Shown one piece after another: positions 1-6,478 of a DNA stretch of 7,826 bases. Position numbers and translations under genes: made by a program. The stretch comes from an uncultured Oscillochloris sp. (GTDB lineage: Bacteria; Chloroflexota; Chloroflexia; Chloroflexales; Chloroflexaceae). How positions within the stretch are numbered: the stretch's first letter is position 1; each line of letters starts with the position of its first letter. The DNA lies in contig CAIRDL010000802.1 of NCBI GenBank assembly GCA_903877345.1, positions 1-7,826 on the forward strand, written 5' to 3'. A model generated the notes under the pieces. The model was not told where the DNA came from. It searched no databases and saw only the letters and a program-made list of their open reading frames with translations.

Positions 1-643
1 GCTCATCCAGTCCATACTTGGTGCGAGGCAGGTGGAGCACGCTGACCTGGCGCAAGGTAGGGTAGTTCCTCCGGTGCTTGGCGAGCCGAGCGATCAGATC
101 AACCGATTGGCCGACATAGGCCCGACCATCAGCCATGTGGAGGACATAGATGCCAACGTTTTTGGGTGGAACGAGGTTGCTGGTTGGCGGCGCAAAGCCT
201 AAGTTCGCCAGAATGGCCGGAAGCCCCGCTACCTCCACGGTAGCATCCCAACGGCGGATCGAGGCCGTCCACTCAGGCCAGTGCAGATCAGAATCAATGG
301 TTGCTGGCGACCCAAGCTGGGGATGCTCATCTGGTCGACAAAACTCCCAAAGGTTATCTTCGGTAATCGGCCCTTCGGCGATCACGGTCACGTCCTCAGG
401 ATCGACTGGCGCGTGAGGGAGTTCGATCACCCAAAGGTAATCATTGAGCGTAGGCAGCGGGAGGATCAGTTCACGCTCCGCGCCAAACTGCACCTCAACA
501 GGAGCACGGAGCCGGTACGCCACCGCATCCACCGGATCATAGATGACTCCGGCGAAGAAGCAGCGAAGCGGCACAGTCGTTGAGTCACCGTACGCCAGCG
601 TGTACGCCTGATCAGCACTAAGGTTACGGTGGATGCCGCGCAT
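1..643 (-). CDS. GIY-YIG nuclease-domain protein, C-terminus beyond left edge
   Basis: The minus strand is open from an ATG at 643 to the left edge, giving 214 residues without a stop. An AGGGGG ribosome binding site (649-654) sits 5 nt upstream of the ATG, which decides the start. Residues 1-155 match no family I recognise. They are rich in acidic and aromatic residues (for example LWEFCRPDEHPQL near 98-110) and may be a substrate- or partner-binding domain. Residues 164-178 read GIYVLHMADGRAYVG, the GIY...YVG hallmark of the GIY-YIG endonuclease fold, followed by the expected helix VDLIARLAKHRR. The later catalytic arginine and metal-binding glutamate would lie at or beyond the edge, so activity cannot be judged. 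Proteins with an N-terminal unknown domain and a C-terminal GIY-YIG domain occur in repair, restriction and mobile-element settings. The gene runs divergently from the core operon. The domain call is firm; the role is unknown. Confidence 0.8.
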   Translation of the reverse strand, partial: MRGIHRNLSADQAYTLAYGDSTTVPLRCFFAGVIYDPVDAVAYRLRAPVEVQFGAERELILPLPTLNDYLWVIELPHAPVDPEDVTVIAEGPITEDNLWEFCRPDEHPQLGSPATIDSDLHWPEWTASIRRWDATVEVAGLPAILANLGFAPPTSNLVPPKNVGIYVLHMADGRAYVGQSVDLIARLAKHRRNYPTLRQVSVLHLPRTKYGLDE

Positions 644-809
644 TATGACCCCCTGGGATTAAGCGAGATGGTTGATCCAATTCCCATGCGAACTGTACGC
701 GATTGGCAGGTGAACGTCAATCACCAGTAACACCTTCAACGAGAATGCGTTTGGTGCGTGAATATCAACGAAAGAGCCGGAGAATTCATACGCCTATGAC
801 GTGCCCCCG

Positions 810-919
810 CTAGATTGCCGCCCGTACTTGCGCCGCCAGGATGCGCGTGCCAAAGCCCTTCGGCGCGTTCTTCTGGAGTTTCAGCAGGTCATTGTGGATG
901 ACCGGCCCCTTCGACCTGT
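810..919 (-). pseudogene. possible remnant of a protein-coding gene, cut at the MITE
   Basis: On the minus strand the stretch directly abutting the MITE reads, in one frame, RSKGPVIHNDLLKLQKN and then APKGFGTRILAAQVRAAI before a TAG at 810-812. The glycine-rich GFGTRI followed by a helix resembles motif A of GNAT acetyltransferases, but this is weak. There is no start codon, and the frame is cut off at 920 where the MITE begins. A second minus frame is open between about 659 and 804 without a start and may be a shifted continuation. The segment is lower in GC than the genes around it. It could equally be a chance open stretch. Confidence 0.25.
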
Positions 920-1021
920 TATAGCAATCCTACACAGGTTGTGAAAAGGATTCGAGCCTTTAGGCTTCTCTATCCGGCTAAAGGCTCGACTCCACGTGAC
1001 AACCTCAATAGGATTGCTATA
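920..1021. mobile_element. 102-bp MITE-like inverted-repeat element
   Basis: The two ends are mirror images: TATAGCAATCCTA at 920-932 against TAGGATTGCTATA at 1009-1021. In the same register AGGTTGT (936-942) pairs with ACAACCT (999-1005), and TCGAGCCTTTAG (952-963) pairs with CTAAAGGCTCGA (978-989). The whole unit folds as a long interrupted hairpin around position 970. It has no coding capacity. TA at both outer ends is compatible with insertion at a TA dinucleotide, as in IS630/Tc1-mariner-type elements, so it is probably a non-autonomous derivative of such an IS. As RNA it could also act as a barrier between the divergent units on either side. Confidence 0.8.
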
Positions 1022-1046
1022 CGCCCGTGCTTTCTCTTCCTCTTGG

Positions 1047-1089
1047 ATCTGACATTATCTGACAAATAGAAAATAACTTGACTTTTGTC
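1047..1089. promoter_or_regulatory. candidate operator: tandem ATCTGACA and split GACAAA/TTTGTC
   Basis: ATCTGACA occurs at 1047-1054 and again at 1057-1064, exactly one helical turn (10 bp) apart. GACAAA (1061-1066) and TTTGTC (1084-1089) form an inverted repeat with a 17-bp spacer that encloses the -35 hexamer. The A-rich tract at 1064-1076 lies where an UP element would sit. The natural candidate to bind here is the operon's own helix-turn-helix protein (3186-4379), giving autoregulation. That link is inference. Confidence 0.35.
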
Positions 1090-1106
1090 GAGAGTACCCG
1101 TATACT
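1078..1106 (+). promoter_or_regulatory. sigma70-type promoter of the core operon
   Basis: TTGACT at 1078-1083 and TATACT at 1101-1106 are separated by exactly 17 bp, near-consensus for a housekeeping-sigma promoter. The predicted transcript would begin near 1113, about 20 nt before the first start codon. It stands in an AT-rich stretch in contrast to the GC-rich genes, and starts 57 bp after the MITE ends. Confidence 0.75.
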
Positions 1107-1133
1107 ACTTCTACGTCGAATGGAGGTTCTGAG

Positions 1134-1760
1134 ATGGACGGAGATCGCTACCACAAGTCGCTGCAGATGCGCTACCAGCAGATCTACAAGCAGCTCGGTC
1201 AGGCCCACTTCAGCCCCCGGGAGATCGCGTATAACACGCTCCGGCCGCTGATGAAGGACCTGAAGGAGTACGGCAACGACATGGTTGCTCTGCTTGGCAA
1301 GATTGCCGATGAGATTGAGAGTCGTCTGGCTCTCCCGGTACTGCGCGATCTAGTTGACCGTGACGTGCTCAAGCAAGAAATTGAGCAGTGGACACAGACG
1401 GTTGTCACCGGCCCTCGAGCGAAGAACCTCGTGCTCGACGCCTGCGAACGGTACATCGACGACCTAGATCTTACGACGGTCGTCACTGGTGTACGCCAGG
1501 AGCTTATTGCTGCCTATATGGGCGACGTCTACCTGTCCAACTTTGAGGCGCTGGCGAGTTCGGCACCGGGGGCGAGGAAGTACAGCATCTCCCACACTGC
1601 GGTTCGCGATCAGCTTCCCGAGGTTCGCGGGCACCTCGATCAGTATATTGCCCAGATCGCCGGAGCGGCCGCCAAAAAGCTGTCGTTCGACCATGTGCGC
1701 ATGCCAGAGGCCCCTCGTGCGAACGAGGTGGTCGCTCTCGACGAAATTCTGAGTCTCTAG
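1134..1760 (+). CDS. unrecognised 208-aa helical protein, first gene of the QueC-like operon
   Basis: I do not recognise this family. The start at 1134 is supported by GGAGG (1122-1126) with a 7-nt spacer and by the promoter just upstream. The protein is soluble, charged and apparently all-helical: no signal peptide, no membrane segment, no cysteine cluster and no obvious catalytic motif. Helix-like stretches are seen around residues 8-22, 34-63, 66-88, 95-110 and 158-182. The tail from about 190 is proline-containing and ends in a short hydrophobic/acidic patch, VVALDEILSL. It ends 9 bp before the QueC-like gene, so the two are translationally linked. By position it recalls the small unknown partner proteins found beside QueC-like enzymes in defence loci (as QatB beside QatC). 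It may be the target, adaptor or regulator of the downstream enzyme. No sequence match to QatB is claimed. Confidence 0.85.
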   Translation: MDGDRYHKSLQMRYQQIYKQLGQAHFSPREIAYNTLRPLMKDLKEYGNDMVALLGKIADEIESRLALPVLRDLVDRDVLKQEIEQWTQTVVTGPRAKNLVLDACERYIDDLDLTTVVTGVRQELIAAYMGDVYLSNFEALASSAPGARKYSISHTAVRDQLPEVRGHLDQYIAQIAGAAAKKLSFDHVRMPEAPRANEVVALDEILSL

Positions 1761-1769
1761 GGAGAGGTC

Positions 1770-3146
1770 ATGACCACCGAGGATTACCGCTATACGTTCG
1801 ACGCGATCGGCGACCGCCTGGGCAGCGCGCGTCTGGTCAATCACCAGGTCGGCGAAGACCTGACGTTTCAGGTCGCCATGGACGATCACCACCTGCTGTA
1901 CCGCTCGGAGACCGATCCGCTCCCGCAGATCGCCGACATGGTGGATCTTGCGCTCGCTGTCCATATCGCAGATCGGTTCTCGGGCCACGCATCTGATCGC
2001 CCGGTCAACATCCACATCACACTGCCAGTTCGTCGGCCTGAGCTGTTTGCGGCGCCGGCCGTTATCCAGACGCTGCACGATGCGCTGTACTGGTACACCG
2101 AGAACTCCTGGTCGTTCACGTTCGAGCGGCGCACGGTGGAGCGTCGCCGTGCGGAGCGGCAGACCTCTTTCGGTGCCGCTCTGCGGCCTGCGGCTCAGAC
2201 CGAGGTCACCCTCTGGAGCGGTGGGCTGGACTCCTTTGCGGGCCTCTGGCAGCGCCAGATGCAGCGCCCCGACGTTCACTATGTGCTGTTCGGGACAGGT
2301 CCGAACGCGACGATCCTGAGCCGCCAGCAAACACTGGCCAAGCGGTTCCGCAGCATCAGCCCGGTGCTCATCTCGCTCGTGCAGGTGCCGCTGCGCCTCC
2401 GCACGCCCTACCGGATCAGCCGCAACCGCCACCCGCGAACGCGCGGCCTCGTCTTCCTGCTGCTGGGCGCAGTGTGCGCGCACCTCGAGGGACAGTCGGC
2501 GCTGCATCTCTACGAGAATGGGGTCGGGGCGATCAACCTCCCGTTCCGTGCGACCGAGGTGGGCGTCGACCACTCGCGGGCGGTTCACCCTCTATCGCTG
2601 CTCAAGATGGAGAATCTGATCAGCCTCCTGTTGGATGCGCCCTTCACTATCATCAACCCTTTCCTCTTCCAGACGAAGGCAGAGATCTGCGCCCCGCTGA
2701 AGGGCACGGCCGCCGAGGCCCTAGCCCATCTGACGATCTCGTGCGACTCGCGGCAGCGGCGTCGGGGGCAGCCCATCCAGTGTGGCCGCTGTTCGTCGTG
2801 CCTGCTACGGCGGCAGGCCCTGGCCGCGATCGAGCTGGATGATCAGACAAAGTACGCCCACGAAGATTTCGTGGAGCCCGACGACCGCTTTGTCCTGGAG
2901 TTGATGATCGGGCAGCGTAATATGCTCCGTGCCTGTCTCGCGACGACGGAGCCGTGGATCACACTCCGCCGACACTACCCGGTGCTGGAGAAGACCGTGG
3001 TGCGCCTGGCAAAGGCCACGGGCGTGGCATCTGAGCAAATCACTCATCAGGTTCTAGACCTTTACATGCGCTACGCCGACGAGTGGGATCAGGTGCAGCA
3101 CGCACGAAACGCTCGTAGCTCACGTGACCAGCGCTGGGCGGCGTAG
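1770..3146 (+). CDS. QueC-like PP-loop ATPase with N- and C-terminal extensions
   Basis: QueC converts 7-carboxy-7-deazaguanine to 7-cyano-7-deazaguanine (preQ0) using ATP; the fold is a PP-loop pyrophosphatase with a structural zinc. Here the ATP-binding loop is LWSGGLDSFAG around residues 148-158. A QueC-like basic segment, RTRGLVFLL, lies near 223-231, and NPFLFQTKAEI near 296-306 corresponds to the family's conserved Lys-Ala-Glu segment. Four cysteines at 325, 338, 341 and 344 (C-x12-C-x2-C-x2-C) match the zinc site. At 458 aa it is about twice the length of housekeeping QueC (roughly 220-240 aa): about 145 residues precede the PP-loop and about 110 follow the zinc site. That length and layout resemble QatC-type defence proteins rather than queuosine biosynthesis, and no QueD, QueE or QueF gene is nearby. 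The start has GGAG (1761-1764) 5 nt upstream. It may act on a nucleobase or attach one to a partner protein; the substrate is unknown. Confidence 0.85.
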   Translation: MTTEDYRYTFDAIGDRLGSARLVNHQVGEDLTFQVAMDDHHLLYRSETDPLPQIADMVDLALAVHIADRFSGHASDRPVNIHITLPVRRPELFAAPAVIQTLHDALYWYTENSWSFTFERRTVERRRAERQTSFGAALRPAAQTEVTLWSGGLDSFAGLWQRQMQRPDVHYVLFGTGPNATILSRQQTLAKRFRSISPVLISLVQVPLRLRTPYRISRNRHPRTRGLVFLLLGAVCAHLEGQSALHLYENGVGAINLPFRATEVGVDHSRAVHPLSLLKMENLISLLLDAPFTIINPFLFQTKAEICAPLKGTAAEALAHLTISCDSRQRRRGQPIQCGRCSSCLLRRQALAAIELDDQTKYAHEDFVEPDDRFVLELMIGQRNMLRACLATTEPWITLRRHYPVLEKTVVRLAKATGVASEQITHQVLDLYMRYADEWDQVQHARNARSSRDQRWAA

Positions 3147-3185
3147 CGATGCGACGATGCATGTATGTTGAAAGGGGGTTCCCCG

Positions 3186-4379
3186 ATGGCATCTGATGTT
3201 CTGGATACCATCGACCCGCGCACGTTGGGCCTTGAGCTGCAGGCCGCGCGCAAGCGCAAGGGCATGCGTCAAGAGGATGCGGCGCGGATCATCAATGTGG
3301 CCCGAACAACCCTGGTCGCGATCGAGAAGGGCGAGCGCCGTATTACCGCCGCCGAGATGGTCAAGCTGGTGACCGCCTACGACGCCCAGGTCAGCGACAT
3401 GGTGCGGCCACGGCCCCACGTCCAGCCCTCGATCGAGCAGTACCGTGGTCCGGCACAACTTACCGCTGAAGATCGTGAGAAAATTGAGCCCTATGTCGCC
3501 CAGCTGATCGAATACGCCCGCACGTATGTCGAACTGGAGGATCTGCGGAAGTCGCCGCTTGTCCGCAAGTACCCGGCGGTGTACGAGAGCCGGAGCCTCA
3601 TTCGGCGGGTTGCCGAGGCGATTGCCCAGGAGGAGCGGCAGCGGCTGTTCCTGGGTGACGGACCGCTCCCTCCTCTGCGCACGCTGTTGGAGCAATATGT
3701 CGGTCTTCGCATCTTCTACATGTCGCTGCCCAAGAAGTTCGCCGAGATCTACCTCTACGACGAGATACTCGGTGCCTGCATCGCGGTCAACCGGCTGCAC
3801 CCGGAGGAGCGCCGCCGCTGGTCGCTGTCCCACGGCTACCTGCACTTTCTTGCCCACCGCTACGCCACCGATGTCTCGTACAACGAGGGGGAGTACCGAA
3901 CCTCAACCGATGAGGAGCGGTTGGCGGAGGCTTTCGCGGCGGATTTCCTGATGCCTGCCACCGGGCTCAAACGACACTACACCAATGTGACCCAGGTGAA
4001 GCCTGGCTTTTCCACGTCGGATCTGCTCACACTGGCGAACCTCTACGGCGTGTCGGTGGAGGCGCTCACGCTCCGCCTTGAGGATCTCGATCTGTTGCCC
4101 ACGGGGATGCTGAAGTCGCTGAAGGCCCGCAAGTTCCCGATCGCGCAGTACCAGGAGCAGCTCGGTCTCAAGTCGCCCACCGTCTACGACGAGGTATTCC
4201 CCCATCGCTACCGTCTTCTGGCCCTGGAGGCCCTTACGGAGGGACAGATCAGCGAGGAGCAATTTGCGGCGATGCTGCAAACTGATCGTTTGGAGGCTCG
4301 CGCTGTCGCGGAGCAGCTCGCCGGACAGATGATGGCCGAGGCGGAGGGCGACCCAGATCGCCCCGACCGTGAGCGGTAG
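3186..4379 (+). CDS. XRE helix-turn-helix / ImmA-IrrE-like protein with degenerate HExxH
   Basis: Residues 16-72 form an XRE/Cro-type helix-turn-helix (LQAARKRKGMRQEDAARIIN, then ARTTLVAIEKGERR). Residues about 130-260 resemble ImmA/IrrE zinc peptidases: RRWSLSHGYLHFLAHR at 210-225 corresponds to the usual R-x-x-x-A-HExxH block, and EERLAEAFAADFLMP at 243-257 supplies the third-ligand helix. Zinc ligands His216, His220 and Glu244 are kept, but the catalytic Glu of HExxH is Gly217 and the usual Gly before the second His is Leu219. Proteolysis is therefore doubtful, and the domain may only bind metal or sense a signal. A helical region of about 100 residues follows. I chose the ATG at 3186 because AAAGGGGG (3171-3178) lies 7 nt upstream; an in-frame ATG at 3165 would add 7 residues but overlaps that site poorly. 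It probably represses the operon and controls the PIN-like gene 12 bp downstream. Confidence 0.85.
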   Translation: MASDVLDTIDPRTLGLELQAARKRKGMRQEDAARIINVARTTLVAIEKGERRITAAEMVKLVTAYDAQVSDMVRPRPHVQPSIEQYRGPAQLTAEDREKIEPYVAQLIEYARTYVELEDLRKSPLVRKYPAVYESRSLIRRVAEAIAQEERQRLFLGDGPLPPLRTLLEQYVGLRIFYMSLPKKFAEIYLYDEILGACIAVNRLHPEERRRWSLSHGYLHFLAHRYATDVSYNEGEYRTSTDEERLAEAFAADFLMPATGLKRHYTNVTQVKPGFSTSDLLTLANLYGVSVEALTLRLEDLDLLPTGMLKSLKARKFPIAQYQEQLGLKSPTVYDEVFPHRYRLLALEALTEGQISEEQFAAMLQTDRLEARAVAEQLAGQMMAEAEGDPDRPDRER

Positions 4380-4391
4380 GAGGAACACGGC

Positions 4392-4961
4392 ATGTCGATT
4401 CTCACGCTGGACTGCACGTGCATCATCCTCGACGCTTCCACGGTCATCTCGCTCGCGGCTTCACGCCGCATGGATGCGATCCTCGGTTCGCTGCCGGTCC
4501 GGGCTGCGGTCGTCGACATCACGCGGCGGCAGGAGATCAGATACATCTGGGGCGGGTCGGAGACGAATGTTCGTGAACGCAAGGAGCAGATCGATCTCCA
4601 GCCGCTCATTGATCGGCACCTGCTCCTTGAGGTCGAACTGGAGGAAGTCGAGTACACCACCATGGTTAACTTCGCCACTCGTCGCCTCGGGAACGGTGAG
4701 AGCGCCGCGACGGCCATCGCACTGCATCGTGGCTGGGGCGTCTGCACGGACGACTATGCCGCCATTCCAAAGCTCCGGCAGACCGCATCGAGTGTGCCGT
4801 TCATCGTCACATCGCAGCTCCTCCAGCACTGGGCAACGGTGAGCAATGCCTCGAAGCCCGATCTTCGAGCTGTGATCCAGTCGATGCGGCTGCGGGCTGG
4901 GTTTGGGCGGTCTTCGCAGGATGTGTTGGCAGGCTGGCTACAGCAGTATCTAGAGACGTAG
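4392..4961 (+). CDS. PIN-like domain nuclease, putative effector/toxin
   Basis: PIN domains are small metal-dependent RNases, common as toxins and in defence. Here LDASTVISLAAS at residues 13-24 is the typical first strand with the metal-binding Asp14. QEIRYI at 47-52 offers Glu48, GNGESAATAIAL at 100-111 offers Glu103 in the usual E-x-x-A-x-x-x-A helix, and CTDDYAAI at 118-125 offers Asp120/Asp121. This is the complete acidic set in the right order. At 189 aa it is longer than VapC toxins (about 130 aa); the extra length is a 60-residue C-terminal helical tail. The ribosome binding site TAGGAGGA (4377-4384) overlaps the stop codon of the XRE/ImmA gene, so the two are co-translated. XRE/ImmA-IrrE genes paired with PIN-type genes are a known toxin-antitoxin-like arrangement. 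RNA versus DNA as target cannot be decided from sequence. Confidence 0.75.
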   Translation: MSILTLDCTCIILDASTVISLAASRRMDAILGSLPVRAAVVDITRRQEIRYIWGGSETNVRERKEQIDLQPLIDRHLLLEVELEEVEYTTMVNFATRRLGNGESAATAIALHRGWGVCTDDYAAIPKLRQTASSVPFIVTSQLLQHWATVSNASKPDLRAVIQSMRLRAGFGRSSQDVLAGWLQQYLET

Positions 4962-5036
4962 GAGTTCTGTAGTACGCAAAGTGGTAGGGGTACACACCCT
5001 TCCCCGGTCACAGATTGTAAGAGGGATGAGAGCATC

Positions 5037-6338
5037 ATGCCGATGTTGCTGCTGATGGTGAACATGCTGGTTGCCCGCTTTTTTGGCTTTCGGCACCGCG
5101 AGCTTGACGACGAGCTGAGTGTCTTTCGGGCGACGGACGTCTTCGCTGGGATCCTTTTCCCCATCATGGGCCTTGCCGCAATCTCCATCGCACTACAGTA
5201 CCTGGGTCTCACGTTCCCGGCGCGGGCGAACGGCATGATCGGGGGGCTCTCCCTGGGCCTCATCATCTTTGTCGGTACGACGTGGATGCCGTTTCTGGAG
5301 CACCTAAGCCTGCTCTCGCCTGACGAGGTAACGGCCCGCCAGCGCCGCGTGATCGTCATCCTGGCGCAGTCCATCCCTTACCTCTACGGCATGATCGCGC
5401 TCAGCCTCGCGCTTCTGCTAGCACCGCTGATGGTGGGGATGTTAGGGATGGCACTGATCGGCTTCGCTACGATCTTCGGCTTCGATCCCAACACGGTTTC
5501 CAGGGAGACGTGGCTCTGGATCGGCGGCGGGGTGTCTATCCTCTTCGCGCTGTTCCTGATCTACAGCTTGAGCATGTCGGAGCGCCTCACGAGGGACTGG
5601 GGTCTGCCCGACTGGGCCCGCTTCGTGGAGCCTGGACACCCCCGCCCGGCGGGGGAACTGCTGTTCGGCCCGCTTGACGCTACGATTGGGCATCTCGCGA
5701 AAGCGTTGACGGCTCCCTCGGCGAAGGATCAGACTGCGGCGAAAACGGCGCATGAACCGATGAAAATCACCGACTTCCGCCGCTATGATATCGACACGTT
5801 CGACCTCATGATCGGGCTCATCATCGGCTGCCTTGTGACGGGCGTCATCCTCTCCATCGGCGGAACGATCCTCGGCTGGCTCGCACCTGGTATGAGTGCC
5901 ACTATCTCCAAGGCCATGGAGCCCGCGGCCCCTGGACAGACCAACACGATCAGCCCGGTGATGATCGCGGTGCTCCTGACGGCGATCATCCCCATCCTTC
6001 TTACCATGATGGGCGTGGTATGGGGTCTCGGCTATCTCGCCGACCGCTCCGCCAACCAAGCCTGGGCGAGCCATCGGTGGGTGCGCTGGCTCGCCCGCGG
6101 TGCCAAGGCGCTGCACTTGGTGATCGCCGCGCTGCTGGCGATGATCCTGGGGGGATTCGTCGCGGTCTTCGTCGGATCCTGGTTAGCTCCCCACACCCCG
6201 TGGATCTCTATCTTTCTGTTCGCCGGTGCCTCGCTCCTGATGTCTCGCACATTTCTCTCAGTTTCGCCCAATAAGGACAGCTACCTACACACCTTCATCG
6301 CCAACGTCGAGGAGGCCAACTGCCCGCCAGAGGGGTAG
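5037..6338 (+). CDS. multi-pass membrane protein of unknown function
   Basis: I do not recognise the family. The 433-aa product has about eight hydrophobic segments, roughly at residues 34-56, 66-82, 106-130, 131-148, 159-178, 255-281, 306-332, 358-383 and 386-403, two of which may be one hairpin. A hydrophilic domain of about 75 residues (180-254) lies between the two halves and is probably cytoplasmic, with many charged residues. A second loop at about 282-305 is Pro/Ala-rich. The two halves, four segments each, give a split layout. No transporter, protease or kinase motif is seen. AAGAGGG (5019-5025) lies 11 nt before the ATG at 5037, with a second Met two codons on. It follows the PIN-like gene by 75 bp on the same strand without a convincing terminator, so it may be the last gene of the operon. 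A membrane component is common in abortive defence loci, but membership is inference. Confidence 0.75.
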   Translation: MPMLLLMVNMLVARFFGFRHRELDDELSVFRATDVFAGILFPIMGLAAISIALQYLGLTFPARANGMIGGLSLGLIIFVGTTWMPFLEHLSLLSPDEVTARQRRVIVILAQSIPYLYGMIALSLALLLAPLMVGMLGMALIGFATIFGFDPNTVSRETWLWIGGGVSILFALFLIYSLSMSERLTRDWGLPDWARFVEPGHPRPAGELLFGPLDATIGHLAKALTAPSAKDQTAAKTAHEPMKITDFRRYDIDTFDLMIGLIIGCLVTGVILSIGGTILGWLAPGMSATISKAMEPAAPGQTNTISPVMIAVLLTAIIPILLTMMGVVWGLGYLADRSANQAWASHRWVRWLARGAKALHLVIAALLAMILGGFVAVFVGSWLAPHTPWISIFLFAGASLLMSRTFLSVSPNKDSYLHTFIANVEEANCPPEG

Positions 6339-6381
6339 CGCCTAGAAACGACAAGGTCGGCGGTGTTTTTGTCAAAAGAAA

Positions 6382-6415
6382 TGGGAGCCACTTGATTGAG
6401 GAAACAGGGCTCCCA
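6382..6415 (-). terminator. terminator-like hairpin, best oriented for minus-strand transcripts
   Basis: TGGGAGCC (6382-6389) and GGCTCCCA (6408-6415) form a perfect 8-bp stem with an 18-nt loop, 44 bp after the membrane-protein stop. Read on the minus strand, the stem is followed by TTTCTTTT, as in an intrinsic terminator. On the plus strand it is followed by CCTGG with no T-run. It may have served a minus-strand gene now separated from it by the 600-bp element. No good plus-strand terminator for the core operon is visible in 6339-6478. Confidence 0.35.
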
Positions 6416-6478
6416 CCTGGCACCATACACGCAGGTGAGAAGGAGCGCGGCGGGACGGCGAGGTGGTCGCGCTATCAT

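Noticed and set aside
281..583. Plus-strand frames at 150-416 and 281-583
   Set aside because: They lie opposite the GIY-YIG gene, which has a motif and a ribosome binding site; their products lack any motif.
1464..2588. Long minus-strand open frame (374 codons) across the first two operon genes
   Set aside because: Its product is low-complexity and rich in Arg/Gln/Glu with no motif, and it overlaps frames with a clear PP-loop and zinc site. It is a GC-driven shadow.
3174..3184. GGGGG-TT-CCCC palindrome covering the ribosome binding site of the XRE/ImmA gene
   Set aside because: The loop is too small for a stable 4-bp hairpin; it is likely just a strong Shine-Dalgarno followed by Cs.
3120..3857. 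Minus-strand 245-codon frame across the XRE/ImmA gene
   Set aside because: No recognisable domain. The opposite strand carries a convincing HTH and ImmA-like fold.
4987..5005. GGGG/CCCC hairpin between the PIN-like and membrane genes
   Set aside because: The stem is only about 4 bp and no T-run follows, so it is not a convincing terminator.
5442..6116. Minus-strand 224-codon frame inside the membrane-protein gene
   Set aside because: Arg/His/Glu-rich without motifs. The plus frame has clear hydrophobic periodicity and a ribosome binding site.
6281..6478. Minus-strand 65-codon frame between the membrane gene and the inverted-repeat element
   Set aside because: Overlaps the 3' end of the membrane-protein gene and contains the hairpin at 6382-6415. 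No ribosome binding site is visible within the unrelated element upstream of it.
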